From NCBI GenBank assembly GCA_934402515.1, contig CAKRTZ010000067.1:1-9590 (forward strand): a stretch of DNA of 9,590 nucleotides, written 5' to 3'. This document shows positions 1 to 6,642 of the stretch, in pieces. The notes beneath the pieces are model-generated. The model was not told the origin of the DNA and ran no database searches. It saw only the letters and a program-made list of their open reading frames with translations. The position numbers were made by a program, and so were the translations under genes. The stretch's first letter is position 1, and each line of letters starts with the position of its first letter. The stretch comes from an uncultured Lachnospiraceae bacterium (GTDB lineage: Bacteria > Bacillota > Clostridia > Lachnospirales > Lachnospiraceae).

Positions 1-104
1 ATGGTTATACATTCCATCATTCTTCAGCTACTGTAAAGCAATATGCAGAAGGCTGTGTCAAATCTGTGTCAGAGTTAATTGATAAAATATTAAAAATCTC
101 ATAA
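1..104 (+). CDS. C-terminal end of an unidentified protein (5' end outside the window)
   Basis: The third reading frame is open from base 3 to a TAA at 102-104 and encodes 33 residues, GYTFHHSSATVKQYAEGCV followed by a lysine- and isoleucine-rich helix-like tail. The composition looks like real protein, and the other two forward frames stop sooner (TAA at 34-36 in frame 1, TGA at about 80 in frame 2). No domain can be named from 33 residues. The gene would enter from the left edge. AT-rich sequence follows the stop, with no clear terminator hairpin. It is unclear whether this is the end of an intact gene or another remnant like the pieces just downstream. Confidence 0.45.
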   Translation, partial: GYTFHHSSATVKQYAEGCVKSVSELIDKILKIS

Positions 105-122
105 TAAAGTAACATATTTTAA

Positions 123-383
123 ACCATATATTTCAACAATCATATTATCGACAGTTATACGCAACCATTTTATGGACTTGTAGAATTTGCACGCAGAGAG
201 CCGGAGACAGTGCAACAGATGTTCATGGATTTGTATTCTGATGATGGCGGAGATATTAAAATACAGATGGAACTGATTAGAAATTTCTTTGATCAGAGTG
301 CAGAACTTCTGGATAAGTATTTTCCTGACAGTTATCTATATAAACAGAATTCCCATTCAGTGTCATCCTATCTATTTCTGTAT
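123..383 (+). pseudogene. Internal fragment of an unidentified protein, lacking start and natural end
   Basis: The frame opens after a TAA at 120-122 and encodes a protein-like stretch: QPFYGLVEFARREPETVQQ, then an acidic DLYSDDGGD segment, then LLDKYFPDSYLYKQ and SVSSYLFLY. There is no ATG at the front; the first in-frame candidate is a GTG at 210 inside the conserved-looking part, with no ribosome binding site, so the 5' end is missing. Past about 383 the frame runs on to 455, but it lies antisense to the ParB remnant and its composition no longer looks natural, so the 3' end is also lost. The pattern reminds me of C-terminal regions of large clostridial ATPase/restriction-type proteins, but I cannot name the family. 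I read it as debris from a rearrangement. Confidence 0.4.
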
Positions 384-657
384 CCCAATATTTGTTCATA
401 TTTAATTTCAACATTTCCAAAATTTCACGCCTCATCTGCTCTGCCGTGTAACTGACAGGGAAAAATCTGTGAAGCTGCTCCGTTTTGAATACTACGCGGT
501 CTATCAATATTCCATACTTCTTAATGCTCTCCTGCAATTCAATCATCTGACTGTCCGCCTGAACCTTGAATGGATGGTTTACAAATCCCCGAAGTCTTTC
601 CAGCTCAATCTCTACAACTCTTTCATCCTGATCCAGCAATTCCTTCTTTTCTTCCAT
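277..657 (-). pseudogene. Internally deleted ParB-like partition protein remnant (mobile-element type)
   Basis: The ATG at 657-655 has a good ribosome binding site (AAAGGAAG, 6 bases upstream). Residues 17-51 carry the start of a ParB N-terminal domain: IELERLRGFVNHPFKVQ followed by MIELQESIKKYGIL. A normal ParB would continue with the nucleotide-binding box (GERRxRA) and the helix-turn-helix; both are absent. Instead, near residue 52 (about base 503) the frame jumps to VVFKTEQLHRFFPVSYTAEQM and a final helix, which resembles the C-terminal tail of ParB-like proteins of plasmids and integrative conjugative elements. That implies an in-frame deletion of roughly two thirds of a usual ~300-residue protein. 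After about base 390 the remaining residues overlap the opposite-strand fragment and are probably read-through. It is not a copy of the chromosomal parB at 4937-5833. DNA clamping activity is not expected. Confidence 0.55.
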
Positions 658-681
658 AGGCAACTTCCTTTCCCTGAACGC

Positions 682-741
682 AAAAAAGCCCGTCCAGAAT
701 AGATTGTATTTCTCTAATCTGAACGGACTCTTCCGACAGGC
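682..741 (-). terminator. Orphan intrinsic terminator or attenuator-like hairpin
   Basis: On the minus strand GCCTGTC (741-735) can pair with GACGGGC (694-688), a 7-bp stem with one G.U pair. It is followed at once by six T residues (687-682). Inside it, AGATT pairs with AATCT and GTCC can pair with GGAC. It lies 25 bases in front of the ParB remnant and has no intact upstream gene in this window, so it may have ended a lost gene. Because the GGAC bases are shared by two alternative pairings, a leader attenuator is also possible. Confidence 0.4.
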
Positions 742-832
742 CTGATATCACAGACAAGAATATCGTGTTTTGTTTCACTGCTTTTCCTAATTTTACACCC
801 CAAAACTCATCCTACACTGTAGCTAATCCCCC

Positions 833-928
833 TGGGTGACAGACCAGAAAATGTGAATTGGTGACAAGCATCCATTCCCGCTGACAAAATCAGCATTTTC
901 AACCTTGTTTCGCTGACAAATTTGTCAC
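833..928. repeat. Cluster of GSTGACA repeats, possible IS21-type transposon end
   Basis: The 7-base word GGTGACA/GCTGACA occurs on the plus strand at 835, 860, 880 and 912. An inverted copy at 923-928 makes TGACAAATTTGTCA (914-927) a perfect palindrome. GCTGACAAAATCAGC (880-894) is also a small hairpin. Insertion sequences of the IS21 family are known for multiple repeated motifs within their ends and for starting with TG; the TG at 833-834 just before the first repeat fits that. No istA or istB coding sequence is in the window, so at most an end of an element remains. Accessory-replicon iterons or a regulator-binding array are alternatives. The 664-946 interval holds nothing else that I can identify as a gene. 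Confidence 0.35.
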
Positions 929-946
929 TGAAATTGCAATTCTGCA

Positions 947-983
947 CGAGAAAAGCGGCAATGAAACTATCTTCATTGCCGCT
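947..983 (-). terminator. Intrinsic terminator of the parA-to-tRNA-Arg transcript
   Basis: The minus strand has a perfect 12-bp stem, AGCGGCAATGAA (983-972) with TTCATTGCCGCT (965-954), around a 6-base loop, ending in TTTTCTC. It begins 7 bases after the tRNA 3' end, so it is placed to terminate the tRNA transcript and, since no earlier terminator is seen, the whole upstream operon. The T-tract is interrupted but the stem is strong. Confidence 0.85.
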
Positions 984-990
984 GTATCAA

Positions 991-1062
991 CGTTCCCAGG
1001 GGGAATCGAACCCTCAACTAGTGCTTAGGAGGCGCTTGTTATATCCATTTAACTATGGGAAC
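991..1062 (-). tRNA. tRNA-Arg (anticodon CCU)
   Basis: This 72-nt gene folds as a cloverleaf. The acceptor stem GTTCCCA/TGGGAAC is fully paired, with discriminator G. The D arm is GTTA/TAAC. The anticodon loop CTCCTAA gives anticodon CCU, reading the arginine codon AGG. The T loop is TTCGATT. The CCA end is not encoded. Two stem positions are mismatched: C.A in the anticodon stem (AGCGC with GCACT, positions 29.41) and A.C in the T stem (GAGGG with CCCCC, positions 50.64). It lies 8 bases after the DUF3881 stop codon and 7 bases before a strong terminator, so it is probably processed from the 3' end of a long mRNA unless it has its own promoter inside the upstream gene. Its 3' half faces the mobile-element debris at 1-950. 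Confidence 0.9.
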
Positions 1063-1070
1063 AAAATGGG

Positions 1071-1952
1071 TTATTCAGGGAAGTTGATATATCCCTGCAG
1101 CCAGATGGAACCTTTGAAACGGCGTCCCACCTTTGGCTCCCCAAACAAATCTATTATATTGATACAGACATCAAATGTCAATTCATTACAGTTCAATGTC
1201 AGCAGATACATCTGCTCACCGGTCAGCTCATTGGTGAGCATCTGGCAGTCCGTAATCTCACCCAGCACAGAGTACTGGTCACATTCCACACCGTAGGGCA
1301 TGAAATAGGTATCTACCAGGCTGAACACATCCTCGTTCTGAATCCGTTTGGAGATAATGGTATACATGTCCATATCCTCCAGGGTAAGGGATTCAATGGC
1401 GTCCTCATTTCCCCGGCGGGCGGCATCAATCAAAGTCCTCCGGTTCTGGGAAACCTTCTGCACCCTGGCTTTGTCCTGTTCGCTTTTGTCGATGGGGAGC
1501 ATGATGGTGCCACTGACAGACAATGCCGACAGGTTGACCGTAGTGCCACGGATGGGCAAGCGGTTCTGCACCTGTGCCTTCATATAGGGAATTTTGTTTT
1601 GCAGATAAAAAATAAGGGACACACCCACCTTACATTCATCACAGACCCCGGCGTAGGAATCCTCGGCAGCATGGCGCTCCACGGAGATGTCCTCCTGGGA
1701 GCTGATTTGCTGCCCGCGGATATAGGGGTAATAGTAATCGTAGGTAAAGTGGTCATCCTTATCGAACTCACCACAGACTGCAATTCCCATTCCGGGAGCA
1801 AAATCTTTGCAAAATTCCGCACTCATGCTCTCATCCATATTAGAGGTGTAAGCGCGTGTGGTAGCGTTGACGATACAGTCTGTCACAAGCTTTTGTAATT
1901 CTCTCCGGTCAGACAGCTTGCTGAATCCAACCGCACGCAGGAATTTATGCAA
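1071..1952 (-). CDS. DUF3881-type protein of unknown function
   Basis: I recognise this as a DUF3881-like protein, a family typical of Lachnospiraceae, and know of no assigned function. I chose the TTG at 1952-1950, giving 293 residues beginning LHKFLRAVGFSKL (first residue read as Met). The alternative GTG at 1961 overlaps the ribosome binding site AGAGGGTGA, while the TTG sits about 8 bases after it. No signal peptide or membrane segment is seen. Visible features are a CDEC cysteine pair at 104-107, a basic/acidic linker around residues 155-190, and a C-terminal part from about 228 to the end rich in beta-prone residues (VLGEITDC, a TGEQMYLL strand, GEPKVGRRFKG, IWLQGYINF), which could be an OB-like barrel; that is a guess. 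It follows serS by 36 bases, overlaps nothing, and the tRNA starts 8 bases later, so it is very likely co-transcribed. Confidence 0.75.
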   Translation of the reverse strand: MHKFLRAVGFSKLSDRRELQKLVTDCIVNATTRAYTSNMDESMSAEFCKDFAPGMGIAVCGEFDKDDHFTYDYYYPYIRGQQISSQEDISVERHAAEDSYAGVCDECKVGVSLIFYLQNKIPYMKAQVQNRLPIRGTTVNLSALSVSGTIMLPIDKSEQDKARVQKVSQNRRTLIDAARRGNEDAIESLTLEDMDMYTIISKRIQNEDVFSLVDTYFMPYGVECDQYSVLGEITDCQMLTNELTGEQMYLLTLNCNELTFDVCINIIDLFGEPKVGRRFKGSIWLQGYINFPE

Positions 1953-1988
1953 AGATTTCACCCTCTTTCTTCTATTGTTTTATGTGTG

Positions 1989-3281
1989 TTATTTTGCTTT
2001 TGTAGGCAGGATTTTCTCCTTGCCGCCCATGTACGGACGAAGTGCCACCGGGATGTTGATGCTGCCATCCTCGTTTACATTGTTCTCAAGGAACGCAATC
2101 AGTCCTCTGGGGGTTGCCAGTACGGTGTTGTTTAAGGTATGCACGAAGTAGGTGCCCTTCTCGCCCTTGGTACGGATACCCAGGCGTCTTGCCTGTGCAT
2201 CACCCAGGGTGGAGCAGGAACCAACCTCGAAATATTTCTGCTGTCTGGGGCTCCATGCCTCAACATCGCAGGATTTTACTTTTAAGTCTGCCAGGTCGCC
2301 GCTGCAGCATTCCAGTGTACGAACCGGGATGTCCAGGCTGCGGAAGAACTCTACGGTGTAAGACCACATCTTGTTGTACCAGTCCATGGATTCCTCTGGT
2401 TTACATAACACAACCATCTCCTGTTTTTCAAACTGATGTACACGGTATACGCCACGTTCCTCGATACCGTGGCTTCCTACTTCTTTGCGGAAGCAGGGAG
2501 AATAGGAGGTCATGGTGACGGGAAGACTCTTTTCCTCCACAATCTCGCCTTTGAATTTGCCGATCATGGAATGCTCGGAAGTACCGATGAGATATAAATC
2601 CTCACCCTCAATTTTGTACATCATGGTTTCCATCTCTGCAAAACTCATAACACCGTTTACCACACTGCTGCGGATCATAAAAGGAGGAATACAGTAGGTA
2701 AAGCCTTTATCAATCATAAAATCTCTGGCATAACTGATCATGGCAGAGTGAATTCTGGCTGCATCACCCATTAAATAATAGAAACCGTTTCCACTGGTGC
2801 GGCCTGCAGCATCCTTATCCAGACCGCTGATGCTGTCCAGAATATCTGCATGGTAGGGTACTTCAAAATCAGGAACAACAGGTTCACCGAATTTCTCAAT
2901 TTCCACGTTCTGGCTGTCATCTTTACCGATAGGTACGGAAGGATCGATAATATTGGGGATGACCATCATGATTTTGGTGATCTTCTCCTGAAGCTCGGCC
3001 TCAAGGACCTCCAGCTCTGCCAGTCTTTTCGCTCCGGCTGCAACCTCTGCTTTCTTTGCCTCTGCCTCTTCTTTTTTGCCCTGTGCCATCAGTCCGCCGA
3101 TTTCCTTGGAAATCTTGTTACGGCTTGCACGCAGGTCATCGCCCTCCTGTTTTGCCTTGCGGCTCTCAGCGTCAAGGGCAATCACTTCATCAACTAAGGG
3201 AAGTTTTTCGTCCTGGAATTTCTTCTTGATGTTTTCTTTTACCACATCAGGATTCTCGCGTAAAAACTTGATATCGATCAT
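1989..3281 (-). CDS. serS: Seryl-tRNA synthetase (SerRS), archaeal-like motif variants
   Basis: This cytoplasmic enzyme charges tRNA-Ser with serine using ATP. The length of 430 residues is normal. Residues 1-110 form the coiled-coil arm that grips the long variable arm of tRNA-Ser, with Lys/Glu-rich heptads at 35-105. The class II catalytic core follows: the substrate-loop motif TSEHS at 234-238, motif 2 SPCFRKEVGSHGIEERGVYR with VHQFEKQE at 261-288, and motif 3 HTLNNTV with PRGLIAFLEN at 381-400. The C terminus LRPYMGGKE is standard. The bacterial textbook forms are TAEVP, FRSEAG and LNGSGLAVGR; the forms here resemble archaeal-type SerRS. The ATG at 3281 is preceded by AGAGG. No T-box leader is seen; the 27-base gap to the HD-GYP gene argues for transcription as part of the operon rather than tRNA-Ser-controlled attenuation. 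Confidence 0.96.
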   Translation of the reverse strand: MIDIKFLRENPDVVKENIKKKFQDEKLPLVDEVIALDAESRKAKQEGDDLRASRNKISKEIGGLMAQGKKEEAEAKKAEVAAGAKRLAELEVLEAELQEKITKIMMVIPNIIDPSVPIGKDDSQNVEIEKFGEPVVPDFEVPYHADILDSISGLDKDAAGRTSGNGFYYLMGDAARIHSAMISYARDFMIDKGFTYCIPPFMIRSSVVNGVMSFAEMETMMYKIEGEDLYLIGTSEHSMIGKFKGEIVEEKSLPVTMTSYSPCFRKEVGSHGIEERGVYRVHQFEKQEMVVLCKPEESMDWYNKMWSYTVEFFRSLDIPVRTLECCSGDLADLKVKSCDVEAWSPRQQKYFEVGSCSTLGDAQARRLGIRTKGEKGTYFVHTLNNTVLATPRGLIAFLENNVNEDGSINIPVALRPYMGGKEKILPTKAK

Positions 3282-3308
3282 TTCTAATACCTCTTTTTCC
3301 TTATTTCT

Positions 3309-4358
3309 TTATTTTTCCACGGCCTTTTCAATAAATACATCGGTAAAGACCAATAAATCCTTGATTACTTCTTTTGTGAGGGAATTTCCTTCTTTGTCCA
3401 TCACAATGCGCAGCACCGGGCGATCCGGACTTTGTTTATTCTGGTGGATAATTAACGCTGTCTCTCCTTCATTAGTGAGCACAAAGGTTCCCGCAGGGTA
3501 AACCGCCGTGAACTCCAGAAATGCATCCAGAATCCTTCCATCATAGCGGATGCCCCGGTATTTCTTTAATTCCTCGATCGCCTCATAGACCTTCCGGCGC
3601 TTACATCCGATACCACAGATCATCTCATCAAAGGCATCGCACAAATTCAAGACACGACTTTCCAGGGTGAGCATACGGGCTTTCAGTGGATATCCACTGC
3701 CGTCCATCTGCTCGTGATGATATAAAATCATGTTTTTCACATCGTCTGAGATCCATTTTTCATTTCTCAGGGCAGAATAGGCATAAACCGGATGCTTCAT
3801 AAACTCGTTACGTGCATCCTCCGAAAGTTCTTCAATGGGTTGATTTGCATATTGAATGGTGAGATACCGCAGCCCCAGATCATGGAGCAGGCAGGCAACA
3901 CCGATATCATGTACCATCTCCCGGTTCGTCTTCAGCTTAAGTGCCGTAAGAACTGCCAATGTGCAGATGCTGATAGAATGCTCGTACAGGTCAGAACTTC
4001 TTTCCCGAATGTCATAGACCTGTTCAATGACTTCCTCTTCTTCCAGAATATTGCTGATCAAATGATCCGCCGTCTCGGCCAGCTGCTCCAGCTCCTGATT
4101 GTGGCTGTAGGTATGGTGCTCAAGAATTTCCCGCACCTTCTCCTTGAATTGCGTTTCTGTCTCTTCCCGGAGGATTTCCACTTTTTCAGCATCCTGTGTT
4201 TCAATAAAGACTTCCTCAATTCCCAGCTGCTGTATCTTGTTAATATATTCCGGTTGTAACTGGGTTCCTTCCCCCAACAGTACCTGATAGCTGTCTGTCA
4301 GCACTGCTCTGGCAAGAACCTCTCCTCCCTTTAACTGGCTTACCTTACAAATCTTCAT
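3309..4358 (-). CDS. HD-GYP domain protein, predicted cyclic di-GMP phosphodiesterase
   Basis: HD-GYP enzymes hydrolyse cyclic di-GMP, usually with two or three metal ions. This 349-residue protein has an N-terminal region (1-60) resembling the small accessory domain often found before HD-GYP, an acidic coiled segment (60-115), and the HD-GYP domain (about 120-285). Metal ligands visible are H127, H159-D160, H189, H214-H215 and D241, with the signature HHEQMDGSGYP at 214-224. One departure is HDLGL at 159-163 instead of the usual HDxGK, so the conserved lysine is replaced by leucine. A C-terminal tail of about 65 residues follows and I do not recognise it. No membrane segment or receiver domain is seen, so the protein should be cytosolic. 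It starts at the ATG at 4358 with a rather distant AAGGG. It lies between DUF4446 (29-base gap) and serS (27-base gap). Family confidence is high; catalytic activity is inferred. Confidence 0.88.
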   Translation of the reverse strand: MKICKVSQLKGGEVLARAVLTDSYQVLLGEGTQLQPEYINKIQQLGIEEVFIETQDAEKVEILREETETQFKEKVREILEHHTYSHNQELEQLAETADHLISNILEEEEVIEQVYDIRERSSDLYEHSISICTLAVLTALKLKTNREMVHDIGVACLLHDLGLRYLTIQYANQPIEELSEDARNEFMKHPVYAYSALRNEKWISDDVKNMILYHHEQMDGSGYPLKARMLTLESRVLNLCDAFDEMICGIGCKRRKVYEAIEELKKYRGIRYDGRILDAFLEFTAVYPAGTFVLTNEGETALIIHQNKQSPDRPVLRIVMDKEGNSLTKEVIKDLLVFTDVFIEKAVEK

Positions 4359-4387
4359 TTCTTACTTTCTTCCCTTAACGCCGTAGT

Positions 4388-4903
4388 TCAGGCTTCCTCC
4401 CCCATAGCGATTTCCAGTGCTACCTTCTCCTCATTTCCCAAAGAAATCTCGCTTTGTCCGCCCCTGATCTCTTTGGTATAGGAATAACAGCCATCACTGC
4501 TATGAACGGAATTAATGATAAATCCGTCATTTTTTTCATTTAACAGTGCAAGGCTGAAACTGAGTTTCCCGCCCATCTGCTGAAAGGCATCGTATTTCAC
4601 AATGCCCACCTTCTGGAATGCGGACTCCATGTTTTTAAACAGTACACGGATATCCTTCTTATCCTTTTCCACAGATGATTTCAAAAATTGATTGTCCTCA
4701 TAAAGGGAGACAATGTCTTTTTCCAGACTTTTCCCGTCCTTGCCCCTCATGAATTTTGCGTAGCGTTTTTTCAGGTTGGAGAACTGTACCATCAGGATAA
4801 TCAGCATCACCAGTAATGCCAGGATAAGCATCAGCATGCCAATCAATACATATCCCAGATCTAAGCCTCCCAGACCCATTCTTTGGAAAATTCCACTTGT
4901 CAC
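4388..4903 (-). CDS. DUF4446 membrane-anchored protein, ParAB neighbour
   Basis: DUF4446 proteins are usually encoded beside parA/parB in Clostridia; their role is not known to me. This one has 171 residues. A single hydrophobic helix at about 18-40 (LIGMLMLILALLVMLIILMV) should anchor it in the membrane, followed by a positively charged KKRYAKFMRGKDG stretch, which suggests the C-terminal part is cytoplasmic. Residues 60-95 are a predicted coiled coil. The family core VGIVKYDAFQQMGGKLSFSL lies at 99-118, followed by a short beta-rich tail. The start is the GTG at 4903 with AGAGG 6-7 bases upstream. It sits 33 bases after parB and is probably translated from the same mRNA. A link between the origin-partition machinery and the membrane is an attractive but untested idea. 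Confidence 0.85.
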   Translation of the reverse strand: MTSGIFQRMGLGGLDLGYVLIGMLMLILALLVMLIILMVQFSNLKKRYAKFMRGKDGKSLEKDIVSLYEDNQFLKSSVEKDKKDIRVLFKNMESAFQKVGIVKYDAFQQMGGKLSFSLALLNEKNDGFIINSVHSSDGCYSYTKEIRGGQSEISLGNEEKVALEIAMGEEA

Positions 4904-4936
4904 CGTATTTCCTCTTCTTTCCCTTAAAACGGCTGC

Positions 4937-5833
4937 TTACCTGCGTCCGTTGAAAATGTCCACCAGACGGTCGAGATCCTCATGGGAATAAAATTCAATC
5001 TCGATCTTGCCGGCACCATCTCCCTTTGAGCTGATTGCAACCTTTGTTCCTAATGTATTTTTCAGTTTTTCCTGAATGTCCTCATAGATTACATCCAGAC
5101 CCTTATCTGCAGCCTTTTTCTCTTTGGCAGGTTTGCCCAGATTGCGCACCATTTTTTCCACATCACGCACGCTGAGCTTTTCATCAAAAATCTTCTGTGC
5201 CAGTTCGTACTGCTGCTTGGGATCCTCCACGGACAAAATTGCACGGGCATGTCCGGTGGAAATCATGTCGCTGATGACCATCTGCTGTACTTCATCACAG
5301 AGTTTTAACAGCCGCATGGAGTTGGTCACCGCAGTACGGCTCTTGGAAACCCGTTCTGCCACCTCATCCTGCTTTAAGTTAAACTCAGTGAGAAGCCGTT
5401 TGTATGCCTGGGCTTCCTCGATGGGATTTAAGTCCTCACGCTGGATATTCTCAATCAGGGAGATTTCCACGATTTCCTGTTCCGTATAGTTACGAATGAT
5501 GACCGGGACTTCCTTCAATCCGGCCAGCTTGGATGCTCTCCAACGGCGCTCACCGGCAATAATCTCATAGTAAGTTTTGCGGTCCTGCACCAGAATGGGC
5601 TGCAACAGCCCAAACTGTTTGATGGAATCTGCCAGTTCCAGCAAAGCATCCTCATCAAAGTTTTTACGGGGCTGTTCCCGGTTGGGCTCGATCTTGGTGA
5701 TCTTTACCATAACCGGCGCTTCCCCTTCCTTCAATGCATTGATATCTTTATCCGGTTTTTTCTTTGAAGATACCGGTGCCTGTCCTACAGGAATCAGGGA
5801 ATCCAAACCTTTTCCTAATCCTCTTGCCGCCAT
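4937..5833 (-). CDS. parB: Chromosome partitioning protein ParB (Spo0J)
   Basis: ParB binds parS sites near the origin, loads and spreads as a CTP-dependent clamp, recruits SMC, and stimulates the ParA ATPase. The 298 residues are typical of the chromosomal type. The N terminus RGLGKGLDSLIP (4-15) is the usual ParA-interacting segment. The CTP-binding region shows QPRKNF at 54-59, GERRWRAS at 94-101 and ENIQREDLNPIEEA at 128-141. The helix-turn-helix follows at about 154-176 (QDEVAERVSKSRTAV), with TGHARAIL at 193-200. The C-terminal dimerisation part includes KIEIEFYSHEDLDRLV. The ATG at 5833 has AGAAGG 7 bases upstream and comes 17 bases after the parA stop, so the two are probably translated in tandem. 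No intact parS (TGTTTCACGTGAAACA) is visible in this window. Confidence 0.97.
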   Translation of the reverse strand: MAARGLGKGLDSLIPVGQAPVSSKKKPDKDINALKEGEAPVMVKITKIEPNREQPRKNFDEDALLELADSIKQFGLLQPILVQDRKTYYEIIAGERRWRASKLAGLKEVPVIIRNYTEQEIVEISLIENIQREDLNPIEEAQAYKRLLTEFNLKQDEVAERVSKSRTAVTNSMRLLKLCDEVQQMVISDMISTGHARAILSVEDPKQQYELAQKIFDEKLSVRDVEKMVRNLGKPAKEKKAADKGLDVIYEDIQEKLKNTLGTKVAISSKGDGAGKIEIEFYSHEDLDRLVDIFNGRR

Positions 5834-5850
5834 ATCTTTACCTTCTCTTT

Positions 5851-6615
5851 CTACAGTTTCCTGTCAATGACTTCCTTTGCCAACGCCATGTAGCTCTCTG
5901 CACCGGCTGATTTCGGATCGTACAGATTGATGGGCTGCCCGTAGCTGGGTGCTTCCGCCAGGCGGATGTTTCTGGGAATCATTGTCTCATATACATGTTG
6001 ATTTAAATGGCTTTTTACGTTTTCCACCACCTGTGTGGACAGGTTTGTACGGGAATCGTACATGGTGAAAACCACACCGTCAATATCCAGATCCGGATTC
6101 AGGCGCTCCTTGATCAGATTGATGGTATGTATCAGCTGGCTCAGTCCCTCCAGCGCATAATATTCGCATTGGATCGGCACAAGAACCGTATTCGCCGCTG
6201 TCATTGCATTAATAGTCAGTGTATTTAAAGAGGGAGGACAATCAATCAGAATAAAATCAAAGGAATCACGAATGTAGTCAATTTCATTTTTTAAGATAAA
6301 ATCTTTTCTGTCTACACCAATCAGTTCGATCTCGGCTGCTGCCAGATTCACGTTGGAAGGAAGGATGCTCACACCCTCCACCACGTTTTTGATCATACAG
6401 TCCTGTATGGAACATTCTCCTAAGATCAGTTCATAGATGGTGTTTTCCAGATTGTTTTTATCCACACCGAAACCACTGGTGGTATTTCCCTGAGGATCCG
6501 TGTCGATAACCAGTACTTTTTTGCCCAGCGCTGCCAGTGATGCGGACAGGTTAATGGCTGTGGTGGTTTTGCCCACACCACCCTTTTGATTTGCAATTGC
6601 AATGATCCGTCCCAT
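5851..6615 (-). CDS. parA: Chromosome partitioning ATPase ParA (Soj)
   Basis: ParA/Soj is a deviant Walker ATPase that binds DNA as an ATP dimer and acts with ParB in origin segregation; in Bacillus it also regulates DnaA. From the ATG at 6615 it has 254 residues. Visible motifs are the deviant Walker A KGGVGKTT at 11-18, DTDPQGN at 38-44, the Walker B strand ending FILIDCPPSL at 121-130, and the IPRNIRLAEAPSYGQP block at 213-228. There is no N-terminal DNA-binding extension, as expected for the chromosomal type Ib/Soj class. The frame extends 11 codons upstream to a TTG at 6648, but that lies upstream of the likely transcription start (about 6645), so the ATG is preferred; AGAAGGG lies about 12 bases before it. 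It heads the minus-strand operon. Confidence 0.97.
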   Translation of the reverse strand: MGRIIAIANQKGGVGKTTTAINLSASLAALGKKVLVIDTDPQGNTTSGFGVDKNNLENTIYELILGECSIQDCMIKNVVEGVSILPSNVNLAAAEIELIGVDRKDFILKNEIDYIRDSFDFILIDCPPSLNTLTINAMTAANTVLVPIQCEYYALEGLSQLIHTINLIKERLNPDLDIDGVVFTMYDSRTNLSTQVVENVKSHLNQHVYETMIPRNIRLAEAPSYGQPINLYDPKSAGAESYMALAKEVIDRKL

Positions 6616-6642
6616 GGTATATTTTTTCCCTTCTGATAATAT

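Noticed and set aside
771..786. Possible parS site (TGTTTCAC)
   Set aside because: Only the left half of the palindrome TGTTTCACGTGAAACA is present; the right half does not match.
1..950. CRISPR array or intact toxin-antitoxin/defence module in the scrap zone
   Set aside because: The repeats are short, irregularly spaced (25, 20 and 32 bases) and there are no spacer-sized units. The only protein pieces are broken and no toxin or antitoxin motif is visible.
1953..1961. GTG at 1961 as the start of the DUF3881-type gene
   Set aside because: This GTG overlaps the AGAGGGTGA ribosome binding site; the TTG at 1952 has correct spacing and gives the expected LHKFLRAVGF beginning.
3282..3308. T-box leader in front of serS
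   Set aside because: The gap is only 27 bases and contains no T-box sequence or terminator hairpin.
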